From: Williamwhitmania sp035530955
GTDB taxonomy: Bacteria > Bacteroidota > Bacteroidia > Bacteroidales > Williamwhitmaniaceae
Reading direction: 5' to 3'
DNA: 6,116 nucleotides
Assembly: GCA_035530955.1 (NCBI GenBank)
Contig: DATKTT010000109.1
Location: 1 to 6,116, forward strand
Of the stretch, positions 1 to 6,058 are shown piece after piece. The notes beneath the pieces were generated by a model. It did no database searches and had not been told where the DNA came from. It saw nothing but the letters and a program-made list of their open reading frames with translations. Made by a program: the position numbers and the translations under genes. Position 1 is the stretch's first letter; each line of letters opens with the position of its first letter.

Positions 1-18
1 ATCATTATTAAAGAGGGG

Positions 19-49
19 TTTTACATTTATAAAATTTTGAGTAGGTTTG
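19..49 (+). promoter_or_regulatory. Putative Bacteroidota-type promoter of cdd
   Basis: A perfect match to the Bacteroidota -7 element (TAnnTTTG) is seen as TAGGTTTG at 42-49. A 3-of-4 match to the -33 element (TTTT instead of TTTG) lies at 19-22, giving a 19-nt spacer. Transcription would start near 55-57 and leave a leader of about 25 nt before the ATG at 80. This site matters for start choice: an in-frame TTG at 47 lies inside the -7 element and so could not be translated from this transcript. Confidence 0.5.
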
Positions 50-79
50 TGTTTACCTGCAAAACTAGCAATAGAAAAA

Positions 80-568
80 ATGAAAGAGGTAGAAATTTCA
101 GTAAAATTTTTCGAATACGAAAACTTAACCGAGTTAACGCCGGAATATCAGGTTCTTGTCGAAAAGGCAAAAACAGTTGCCTTAAAAGCTTATGCCCCAT
201 ATTCCAAGTTTAAAGTTGGAGCGGCGGTATTGCTCGCAGATGGAACTATAGTCACTGGCAATAATCAGGAAAACGTGGCCTATCCATCAGGACTTTGCGC
301 CGAACGTGTTGCCATTTTTCAGGCCAACGCACTTTATCCCGACCAACCCGTTAAGGCCATTGCCATTAGCTCTATGTACAAGGGAATCTACAATGAAAAT
401 CCAGTGTATCCATGTGGCGCCTGCCGGCAAGTGTTGCTCGAAACACAAAATCGCTACAACGCGCCCATCGAGGTAATCATGCACGGAACCAATGCTATCC
501 AACGCGTTTCAAATATAAAGTCCTTGCTGCCATTAAGCTTCGACTTTAACTTAATAAGCGAAGATTAA
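80..568 (+). CDS. cdd: Cytidine deaminase
   Basis: This zinc enzyme hydrolytically deaminates cytidine and deoxycytidine to uridine and deoxyuridine in cytosolic pyrimidine salvage. The 162-residue protein shows the full family signature. The substrate-binding stretch NNQEN is at residues 61-65 (N62 and E64 are the ribose contacts by family knowledge). CAE at 73-75 gives zinc ligand C73 and catalytic proton shuttle E75. PCGACRQ at 111-117 gives zinc ligands C112 and C115. Three cysteine ligands point to the small homotetrameric class rather than the larger dimeric E. coli type. I chose ATG at 80: the frame stays open upstream to a TTG at 47, but that codon sits inside the predicted -7 promoter element, and the family normally begins with a short lead before this fold. 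No Shine-Dalgarno is visible, which is usual for the phylum. The TAA stop overlaps the stop of the convergent cyclase gene. No signal peptide or membrane segment is present. Confidence 0.95.
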   Translation: MKEVEISVKFFEYENLTELTPEYQVLVEKAKTVALKAYAPYSKFKVGAAVLLADGTIVTGNNQENVAYPSGLCAERVAIFQANALYPDQPVKAIAISSMYKGIYNENPVYPCGACRQVLLETQNRYNAPIEVIMHGTNAIQRVSNIKSLLPLSFDFNLISED

Positions 569-2148
569 TAAGTTGAAAGTATCTTTTTGAACTGAGCGTT
601 GGGGAAAATTCCGTCGGCATCTTCGCTCATTTCGGGGAGAATTCTTTCTACAAAATACATATTCAGATTGCCAATATTCTTTAATGGCATTTCACCTCTC
701 GGAATGCAAACAAAGTAATCCTTAACTTTTTCGTAGGTGGTTTCCGAAATGTTTATTTTCCCGGGAATGGAAGCTTCCTGCATCCTGCTAGCCACATTCA
801 CGGTATCACCCCAAATATCATAGGCAAATTTCTTTCGCCCAATAACCCCGGCAATTACCTCGCCAGAATGGATGCCAATTCGGATAGACCAAGGCATTTT
901 TCCCTGTTCAATATCAGCGGCAACCAAATCCTGCACATATTTTTTTATCTCCAGGGCCGCTAAAACTGTATCGAAGGCATGTGATTTATTGGTTCTAGGC
1001 AAACCGCCAGCACACATATAGGCATCGCCAATTGTTTTTATTTTTTCCAAGAAGTGACCATCGCCAATATCCTCAAACCTTTGGAAGTACTGATCAAGAA
1101 TTTCGATGAGCTGCAGCGTATCGTATGTTCTAGTTAAGTTGGAAAAACCTACAAAGTCGGTAAAAAGTACTGAGGCATCTTTAAATGCTTTTGGCTTTGC
1201 AACCCCCTTTTTGGTGAGCTGCCGCGCAATTTCCATGGGGAGAATATTCTGGAGCAACTCCTCCGATTTCTTTTTTTCATCCTCAATGAATTGCTTTTGC
1301 TGTTCAATTTCTGCTCGTTGGTGCTCAAGAAGTTTATTAGCCTCAGTAATATGAGCGTGTTTTACTTCAAGTTCTCTTTCAACGAGTTTTAAATCAGAAA
1401 CATCAGTTTCAATGCAAATGATCTTAAAGAAATTACCCCAGTGATCATAAACGGGTGACAGGGAGGTTTGAATATCCTTCACCGTGCCGTCCTCCATGCG
1501 CCAAGTGTTAAAGTAGGTAACATACTCTCCTTTTTCCTTGCATCGGAGAAAGGCAGCAACCGTTTCGGGTGAAAGTTCTTTAGAAAAGAGATTTCCGCCA
1601 AAGCGTGTTTTGAACTCCTCAAGGTTGCAACCATACAATTTTTCAAAGCCCCCATTTACCCATTCAATGGAACCCTTAGCATTTACCATTAACACTGAAT
1701 TTCCAGCGTTGGTGGCTGCGGCGGCAAAATCGTTTAGCCGTTGCGAGGCCGCCCTCAACTCTTTAATATCAATAGCATTCCTAAGTTGGGCCTGAAGGCG
1801 AGGAATAAACTCGATGGGGTCAATCGGTTTGCGAAAAAAAACGTTGGTTCCCAGCTCCAAGGCTAAGCGAACTGTGTCTGGGTCAAGAAAGTCGTGAAAC
1901 AGAAAAACTGGTATATTCTGGGTAAATTCGCTATTTTTCAGACTTCTAATCACAGAATATCCCCCCATGCCATTAAAATGGTTGTCGACCATCACGGCCA
2001 ATGGCTGATTCTCTATGGCCGAGAGCAAAGCATCCTCACCTCGGCTGCAAAGATTGATTTCATACTGCTTGAAATTAGCGCTTAGTAGTGTCTTGAGCTG
2101 CTTTAAGCTCTCTACATCTGACTCGAAAACAAGCAGCAGCTTTTCCAT
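565..2148 (-). CDS. Receiver-PAS-class III adenylate cyclase
   Basis: This is a predicted cytosolic enzyme making cAMP from ATP under sensory control. The order is a receiver domain (about residues 1-125), a PAS/PAC sensor (about 140-255, ending ETDVSDLK), a charged coiled coil (about 255-300), and a class III cyclase domain (about 320-505). Metal-binding aspartates are D331 (in FTDF) and D375 (in IGDAY). K371 and D444 (in YDIWGD) are the residues that select adenine; guanylate cyclases usually carry Glu and Cys there. N451 and R455 (in NVASR) stabilise the transition state, and K490 matches the triphosphate-binding lysine. All are in one chain, so a homodimer could form two complete active sites. 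The receiver keeps D55 and K107 but has H85 at the Thr/Ser switch position. No membrane segment is seen. An in-frame TGA four codons upstream fixes the ATG. There is no adjacent histidine kinase, and I found no clear promoter in the 107 bp upstream. Adenylate rather than guanylate specificity is inferred from residues only. Confidence 0.92.
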   Translation of the reverse strand: MEKLLLVFESDVESLKQLKTLLSANFKQYEINLCSRGEDALLSAIENQPLAVMVDNHFNGMGGYSVIRSLKNSEFTQNIPVFLFHDFLDPDTVRLALELGTNVFFRKPIDPIEFIPRLQAQLRNAIDIKELRAASQRLNDFAAAATNAGNSVLMVNAKGSIEWVNGGFEKLYGCNLEEFKTRFGGNLFSKELSPETVAAFLRCKEKGEYVTYFNTWRMEDGTVKDIQTSLSPVYDHWGNFFKIICIETDVSDLKLVERELEVKHAHITEANKLLEHQRAEIEQQKQFIEDEKKKSEELLQNILPMEIARQLTKKGVAKPKAFKDASVLFTDFVGFSNLTRTYDTLQLIEILDQYFQRFEDIGDGHFLEKIKTIGDAYMCAGGLPRTNKSHAFDTVLAALEIKKYVQDLVAADIEQGKMPWSIRIGIHSGEVIAGVIGRKKFAYDIWGDTVNVASRMQEASIPGKINISETTYEKVKDYFVCIPRGEMPLKNIGNLNMYFVERILPEMSEDADGIFPNAQFKKILSTY

Positions 2149-2255
2149 GACACTGGCTCAAAAAATTACAATCACAACCATTGGTAAACTCTTAAATTTA
2201 CTCAAATTGTGAAGCAAAAAGCAGGAATATTTACTTCAAATACCTCGTTTTTGAG
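2149..2255. other. Intergenic gap between the RluA-family gene and the cyclase gene
   Basis: These 107 A/T-rich bases separate two genes that run in the same - direction. I looked for a hairpin followed by a T-run and for a TAnnTTTG promoter with a -33 partner on the - strand and found neither in convincing form. The best -7 candidate is TAAATTTA, reading from 2200 to 2193, one mismatch from consensus, without a -33 box at the right distance. Read-through from panB into the cyclase gene is therefore possible but unproven. Confidence 0.4.
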
Positions 2256-2951
2256 TTATGGTTTAATCGCTTTGACAAACTCACCCCAAAGAGTGTCGAA
2301 CGGCACGGGTGCATTGATGGTCACAAGTTCTTTCTTTACTGGATGCTCAAACTCTAGCTGGCGAGAGTGAAGGCAGATGCCTCCATCAGGGTTGGAGCGC
2401 GGAAATCCATACTTCAAGTCACCCTTAATTGGGCATCCAATTTTTGATAGTTGACATCTAATTTGATGGTGCCTGCCCGTTAAAAGATCTATCTCTAAAA
2501 ACACATAGTTAACCGACTGCCCAACCACTCGGTAGGTCAAGCGAGCTTCCTTTGCATCGTTGCGGGTATAGAGGTGCGCAACAGTTTTATTCTTGTTAGT
2601 ATCGCGTACTAAATAATGCACTAAGAGTTCCGTGGCAGCGGGTGGCCTGTTTTTTACTATTGCCCAGTAGGTCTTCTTAATTGTACCCTCTTTAAACAGT
2701 GCATTGATGCGGGTTAGGGCTTTGCTCGTTTTTGCAAACAAAACAACGCCACTTACTGGTCTATCGATGCGATGGGTAACTCCAAGAAAAACATTTCCTG
2801 GCTTATTGTCCCGATTTTTAATAAAAGTTTTCAGCTCATCTTCCAGAGCTAGGTCCCCAGACGGATCAGCTTGCACAAGTTGTCCAGCCTTCTTATTCAC
2901 CGCAATAATATGGTTATCCTCCCATATAATATCCTCTGCAGAAAAGGCCAT
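2256..2951 (-). CDS. RluA-family RNA pseudouridine synthase
   Basis: This enzyme isomerises uridine to pseudouridine in rRNA or tRNA in the cytosol; the target site cannot be read from the sequence. The 231-residue protein carries the RluA-family motifs in order. NKKAG is at residues 19-23. The catalytic motif HRIDRPVSG is at 60-68 with nucleophile D63. KKTYWAIV at 92-99 contains the conserved active-site tyrosine Y95. The RNA-binding RHHQIR motif is at 160-165, followed by KGDLKYG. There is no N-terminal S4 RNA-binding domain, so it is the short single-domain form rather than an RluC/RluD-like protein. The ATG directly follows the panB stop codon, and an AAGGAG sequence nine bases upstream, inside panB, supports this start. 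The close junction implies co-expression with panB, though no metabolic link between the two products is obvious. The stop is TAA. Confidence 0.93.
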   Translation of the reverse strand: MAFSAEDIIWEDNHIIAVNKKAGQLVQADPSGDLALEDELKTFIKNRDNKPGNVFLGVTHRIDRPVSGVVLFAKTSKALTRINALFKEGTIKKTYWAIVKNRPPAATELLVHYLVRDTNKNKTVAHLYTRNDAKEARLTYRVVGQSVNYVFLEIDLLTGRHHQIRCQLSKIGCPIKGDLKYGFPRSNPDGGICLHSRQLEFEHPVKKELVTINAPVPFDTLWGEFVKAIKP

Positions 2952-3767
2952 CTAGTATTGCTCCTTTTCGTTAGGGAAATCATTGCTCTTCACATCTTGG
3001 ATGTAGTTCCGGAACGCTCCTTGCATTTCTGCAAAAAGGTTGTGGTAACGGCGTAGAAAGCGTGGCGAAAATTCCTGTGTAATACCAAGCATATCGTGTG
3101 TTACTAGCACTTGTCCATCCACATTACCACCTGCCCCTATACCAATTACGGGAATCTTAAGTTCCAGTGCCACCCTCTCCGCAAGAGCAGCAGGAATTTT
3201 CTCAAGAACAAGGGCAAAGCACCCTGCCACCTCAAGAAGGTGTGCGTCGCTTAACAACTTCTCCGCTTCAGCCTCCTCCTTTGCCCGCACCGCATAGGTT
3301 CCAAACTTATGAATTGATTGAGGCGTTAAGCCAAGGTGTCCCATAATAGGTATTCCTGCCGACAAGATTCTAGTGACCGATTCAATAACCTCACTGCCGC
3401 CCTCGAGCTTAACAGCATCGGCAGCGCTCTCCTTCATAATTCGAATACTTGAGGCCAAGGCCTCCTTAGAGTTTCCCTGATATGTTCCAAAGGGTAAATC
3501 AACTACAACCAGAGCTCTCTTCACGGCTCTAACTACTCCAGATGCATGGTAAATCATCTGATCGAGGGTTATTGGCAAGGTAGATATGTGCCCTGCCATA
3601 ACGTTGGAAGCGGAATCGCCAACCAGCACTACGTCAATACCTGACTCATCGAGAATACGGGCCATGGAATAATCGTATGCAGTAAGCATGGCGATTCTTT
3701 CACCACGCAACTTCATCTCCTGAAGAACGTGGGTGGTTACAACACGAACTTTTCCTTCTAATGACAT
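2952..3767 (-). CDS. panB: 3-methyl-2-oxobutanoate hydroxymethyltransferase (ketopantoate hydroxymethyltransferase)
   Basis: PanB transfers a hydroxymethyl group from 5,10-methylene-tetrahydrofolate to 3-methyl-2-oxobutanoate, giving ketopantoate, the first committed step to pantothenate and CoA. The 271 residues match the usual length of about 265-280 and the TIM-barrel fold. Visible signatures are LTAYDYSMA at 28-36, VGDSASN with metal ligand D51, VVVDLPFG with metal ligand D90, KLEGG with E122, MGHLGLTPQS at 142-151, VLEKIP with the predicted catalytic base E189, and IPVIGIGAG at 205-213. Residue roles come from E. coli PanB, where the equivalents are D45, D84, E114 and E181. The start is well defined: an in-frame TAG lies two codons upstream of the ATG. 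The RluA-family gene follows with no spacer and in the same frame. No panC, panD or panE is present in the window, so the rest of the pathway must lie elsewhere. A good promoter sits at 3818-3848. Confidence 0.97.
   Translation of the reverse strand: MSLEGKVRVVTTHVLQEMKLRGERIAMLTAYDYSMARILDESGIDVVLVGDSASNVMAGHISTLPITLDQMIYHASGVVRAVKRALVVVDLPFGTYQGNSKEALASSIRIMKESAADAVKLEGGSEVIESVTRILSAGIPIMGHLGLTPQSIHKFGTYAVRAKEEAEAEKLLSDAHLLEVAGCFALVLEKIPAALAERVALELKIPVIGIGAGGNVDGQVLVTHDMLGITQEFSPRFLRRYHNLFAEMQGAFRNYIQDVKSNDFPNEKEQY
2961..2966 (-). promoter_or_regulatory. Shine-Dalgarno of the RluA-family gene, inside panB
   Basis: On the - strand the last codons of panB contain AAGGAG (part of AAAAGGAG), followed by nine bases that include the panB TAG and then the ATG at 2951. 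It is the only clear anti-SD match in front of a start in this window. The other genes rely on A-rich or featureless leaders. It supports the start at 2951 and suggests translational coupling or re-initiation. Confidence 0.6.
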
Positions 3768-3788
3768 ACGCTACATGTAATAAGTTCA

Positions 3789-3804
3789 CCTGCTTTACTG
3801 CAGG
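3789..3804 (-). repeat. Short hairpin in the panB leader
   Basis: CCTGC at 3789-3793 pairs with GCAGG at 3800-3804 around a six-base loop. It falls between the predicted panB transcription start (near 3811) and the ATG at 3767, so it would form in the 5' untranslated RNA. A five-base-pair stem is weak and may have no function. Confidence 0.3.
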
Positions 3805-3817
3805 AGAATTGCAACGG

Positions 3818-3848
3818 CAAAGCTACAAAGAATAAGAATAATGCCAAA
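3818..3848 (-). promoter_or_regulatory. Putative Bacteroidota-type promoter of panB
   Basis: On the - strand TTTG (3848 to 3845) is followed by exactly 19 nt and then TAGCTTTG (3825 to 3818). Both elements match the phylum consensus (TTTG and TAnnTTTG) without a mismatch. Transcription would start near 3811, giving a leader of about 44 nt. This is the best promoter in the window and would drive panB and the RluA-family gene. Confidence 0.6.
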
Positions 3849-3951
3849 ACGCACATTATGCCCCTGAAAGGCTGACCAAAAACTGACGTATTGTCACCAT
3901 GTGCAGCCGTAGATGGATCACTTTATGGCTCATTCTCTGACATCAGTAAAT

Positions 3952-3959
3952 TATTCTTG
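3952..3959 (+). promoter_or_regulatory. Weak candidate -7 element for dnaK
   Basis: TATTCTTG matches TAnnTTTG at five of six fixed positions, but no TTTG-like -33 box lies about 19 nt upstream. An alternative is a -33 CTTG at 3956-3959 with a poor -7 AATGATTG at 3980-3987. I cannot decide between them, and dnaK may use another kind of promoter. Confidence 0.22.
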
Positions 3960-4036
3960 TCATATCAGCCCAATGGCACAATGATTGTAAAATGATGGGT
4001 AATAACAAAAGGTATAAACATAAAATAGTAAAGAAA

Positions 4037-5950
4037 ATGGGTAAAATTATTGGTATAGACCTCGGGACAACCAACTCCTGCGTTGCTGTAATGGAGGGTA
4101 ACGAGCCAGTGGTTATTCCAAACAGCGAGGGAAAGCGCACCACTCCCTCGATGGTTGCATTTGTTGAAAATGGTGAACGAAAAATAGGCGATCCTGCGAA
4201 ACGCCAAGCCATAACGAATCCGAAGAAAACAATCTTCTCCATAAAAAGATTTATGGGGGAAACTTTCGACAAAGTTCAAAAGGAGATCAATCGTGTTTCC
4301 TACGTGGTAGTAAAAGGTGAAAACAACACCCCTCGCGTTCAAATTGACGACAGAAAATACTCGCCTCAGGAAATTTCAGCAATGATTCTTCAAAAAATGA
4401 AGAAAACGGCAGAAGATTATCTTGGACAGGAGGTTACAGAAGCCGTAATCACGGTGCCAGCATACTTCAGCGATTCTCAACGTCAGGCAACTAAGGAGGC
4501 TGGTGAAATTTCGGGGCTTAAGGTTCGTCGTATTATTAACGAACCAACTGCCGCTGCACTTGCCTATGGACTAGACAAGAAGGCCACCGATATGAAGATT
4601 GCTGTGTTCGACCTTGGTGGTGGAACCTTCGATATCTCCATTCTTGAGCTTGGAGAGGGCGTTTTTGAAGTTAGATCTACAAATGGCGATACTCACCTTG
4701 GCGGTGACGACTTCGACCACGTAATTATTGATTGGCTTGCTGAAAGTTTCCTGAAAGAAGAAGGGTTGGATTTAAGGAAGGATCCGATGGCATTGCAGCG
4801 CCTGAAAGAAGCTGCGGAAAAGGCAAAAATTGAACTTTCCAGCTCATCCTCCACCGAAATCAACTTGCCCTACATCATGCCGGTTGACGGAATACCAAAA
4901 CACTTGGTTAAGACCCTCACCCGTGCTCAGTTTGAACAGCTGGCAGACAAACTTATCCATGCGACCATTGAGCCATGTAAGAAAGCTCTTTCCGATGCCG
5001 GGCTATCAACTTCTGAAATCAACGAAGTTATTCTTGTTGGTGGATCAACGCGAATTCCTGCTATTCAGCAGATTGTAGAGCAATTCTTTGGCAAAGCTCC
5101 GTCTAAGGGTGTAAACCCTGACGAGGTGGTTGCCGTTGGTGCTGCCATCCAGGGCGGCGTTCTTACCGGTGAGGTAAAGGATGTTCTCCTACTCGATGTT
5201 ACACCGCTATCGCTTGGTATTGAAACCCTTGGTGGAGTTTTAACCAAACTAATAGAGTCGAACACGACCATACCAACTCGGAAATCGGAAACCTTTACTA
5301 CGGCTGCCGATAACCAGCCGACTGTTGAAATTCACGTGCTGCAGGGAGAAAGACCAATGGCCAAGGACAACAAAACCATTGGAAGGTTCCATCTCGACGG
5401 CATCCCACCTGCCCAACGTGGCGTTCCGCAGGTAGAAGTTATTTTCGACATTGATGCAAATGGTATCCTCCACGTTACTGCCAAGGACAAGGGAACTGGC
5501 AAGGAGCAGAAGATTAGAATTGAAGCCTCCTCTGGATTGACCGACGACGAGATAAAGAAAATGAGAGAGGAAGCAAAAGCCAACGAAGAATCCGACAAGA
5601 AGGCTCGCGAAACGGTTGACAAGTTTAACGCTGCCGACAGCTTGATTTTCCAAACTGAGAAGCAGCTGAAAGAATTTGGCGACAAGTTGCCTGCTGACAA
5701 GAAGGCACCCATTGAGGCTGCCCTCAACGAGCTTAAAGAGGCCCACAAAAGCCAGAACATTGAAAGGCTCGATAAGGCATCAGAGGAGTTGAATACTCTT
5801 TGGCAAGCTGCTAGCGAAGATCTTTACAAGGCAAGCCAACAATCGTCACAGGGTTCTGGACCTGATGCCAACGCTGGTGAAAGCACTAGTGGTGGTCAAA
5901 AAGCAGGAAACGAAGAGGTGACTGACGTTGACTTTGAAGAAGTAAAGTAA
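4037..5950 (+). CDS. dnaK: Molecular chaperone DnaK (Hsp70)
   Basis: DnaK is the ATP-dependent cytosolic Hsp70 that binds exposed hydrophobic segments of unfolded proteins and works with DnaJ and GrpE. The 637-residue protein is complete. The nucleotide-binding domain covers about residues 1-380, with IDLGTTNS at 7-14, the catalytic lysine K70, NEPTAAALAYG at 168-178, the phosphate-binding DLGGGTFD at 192-199 with T197, and GGSTRIP at 335-341. The hydrophobic linker DVLLLDVTP is at 382-390. The substrate-binding beta domain covers about 391-500, the helical lid about 501-605, and the Ser/Gly-rich tail ends in DVDFEEVK. C15, a redox-sensitive position in E. coli DnaK, is kept. I start at ATG 4037 because the family begins MGKIIGIDLG; in-frame ATGs at 3992 and 3995 would add 15 or 14 mostly basic residues. 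dnaJ and grpE are not adjacent. The upstream neighbour is divergent and a terminator follows, so the gene is probably transcribed alone. Confidence 0.98.
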   Translation: MGKIIGIDLGTTNSCVAVMEGNEPVVIPNSEGKRTTPSMVAFVENGERKIGDPAKRQAITNPKKTIFSIKRFMGETFDKVQKEINRVSYVVVKGENNTPRVQIDDRKYSPQEISAMILQKMKKTAEDYLGQEVTEAVITVPAYFSDSQRQATKEAGEISGLKVRRIINEPTAAALAYGLDKKATDMKIAVFDLGGGTFDISILELGEGVFEVRSTNGDTHLGGDDFDHVIIDWLAESFLKEEGLDLRKDPMALQRLKEAAEKAKIELSSSSSTEINLPYIMPVDGIPKHLVKTLTRAQFEQLADKLIHATIEPCKKALSDAGLSTSEINEVILVGGSTRIPAIQQIVEQFFGKAPSKGVNPDEVVAVGAAIQGGVLTGEVKDVLLLDVTPLSLGIETLGGVLTKLIESNTTIPTRKSETFTTAADNQPTVEIHVLQGERPMAKDNKTIGRFHLDGIPPAQRGVPQVEVIFDIDANGILHVTAKDKGTGKEQKIRIEASSGLTDDEIKKMREEAKANEESDKKARETVDKFNAADSLIFQTEKQLKEFGDKLPADKKAPIEAALNELKEAHKSQNIERLDKASEELNTLWQAASEDLYKASQQSSQGSGPDANAGESTSGGQKAGNEEVTDVDFEEVK

Positions 5951-5973
5951 TTCTGCCATAAATAGTTAACAGA

Positions 5974-6005
5974 CAAAAGGGTTCCCCAAAAAAGGAACCC
6001 TTTTG
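5974..6005 (+). terminator. Rho-independent-like terminator of dnaK
   Basis: A perfect 12-bp stem (5974-5985 with 5994-6005, core GGGTTCC/GGAACCC) closes an eight-base loop CCAAAAAA, starting 24 bases after the dnaK stop. Four Ts at the end of the 3' arm act as the U-tract by pairing with four As in the 5' arm. The bases beyond (CTATTTGTAAT) are only moderately T-rich. Confidence 0.85.
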
Positions 6006-6032
6006 CTATTTGTAATACCTTTATTAAATTCG
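6002..6032 (+). promoter_or_regulatory. Putative promoter of the gene downstream of dnaK
   Basis: TTTG at 6002-6005 and TAAATTCG at 6025-6032 (one mismatch to TAnnTTTG) are separated by 19 nt, the same spacing as the cdd and panB promoters. Transcription would start near 6039, about 20 nt before the ATG at 6059. The -33 box is the end of the dnaK terminator stem. Confidence 0.45.
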
Positions 6033-6058
6033 TAAAAACTACAACAGAATTTTACACC

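Larger units (their letters stand above)
3768..4036. other. Divergent regulatory region between panB and dnaK
   Basis: The 269 bp between the two divergent genes contain the panB promoter (-7 and -33 elements at 3818-3848, - strand) and a short hairpin in the panB leader. In the dnaK half there are three copies of CTGAC (3872-3876, 3883-3887, 3937-3941) and two inverted GTCA copies (3893-3896, 3959-3962). Just before dnaK there is an A-rich leader. The longest open stretch from an ATG (3899) that does not run into dnaK codes for only 13 residues with no supporting signal, so I call no small gene here. No tRNA, riboswitch or CIRCE element (TTAGCACTC-N9-GAGTGCTAA) is seen. Confidence 0.5.

Noticed and set aside
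2195..2208. AATTT-ACTC-AAATT dyad between the RluA-family gene and the cyclase gene as a terminator
   Set aside because: Only five A/T pairs with no G/C and no following T-run on the - strand; too weak to support.
1106..2212. Several + strand open frames of 63 to 85 codons opposite the cyclase gene
   Set aside because: Cysteine/serine-rich translations, no family resemblance and no start signal; the - strand protein has clear domains throughout.
2704..3056. Two + strand open frames across the panB/RluA-family junction
   Set aside because: Both are antisense to conserved motifs of the two real genes.
3863..3895. CCTGAAA followed by GACGTATT, resembling a sigma-32 heat-shock promoter for dnaK
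   Set aside because: The -35 part resembles CTTGAAA but the -10 part does not resemble CCCCATnT, and Bacteroidota generally lack the enterobacterial type of heat-shock sigma factor.
3899..3940. Thirteen-codon open frame starting at ATG 3899 in the panB-dnaK gap
   Set aside because: No ribosome binding site, no promoter at a useful distance and no leader-peptide character such as runs of one amino acid.
3943..4342. Two overlapping open frames on the - strand opposite the start of dnaK, of 109 and 125 codons
   Set aside because: They lie antisense to the strongly conserved N-terminus of DnaK, have no recognisable domain or start signal, and are explained as shadows of dnaK.
5249..5760. Two - strand open frames of 165 and 142 codons inside dnaK
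   Set aside because: They are antisense to the conserved substrate-binding and lid domains, overlap one another, and show only biased hydrophobic/serine-rich composition expected of a shadow.
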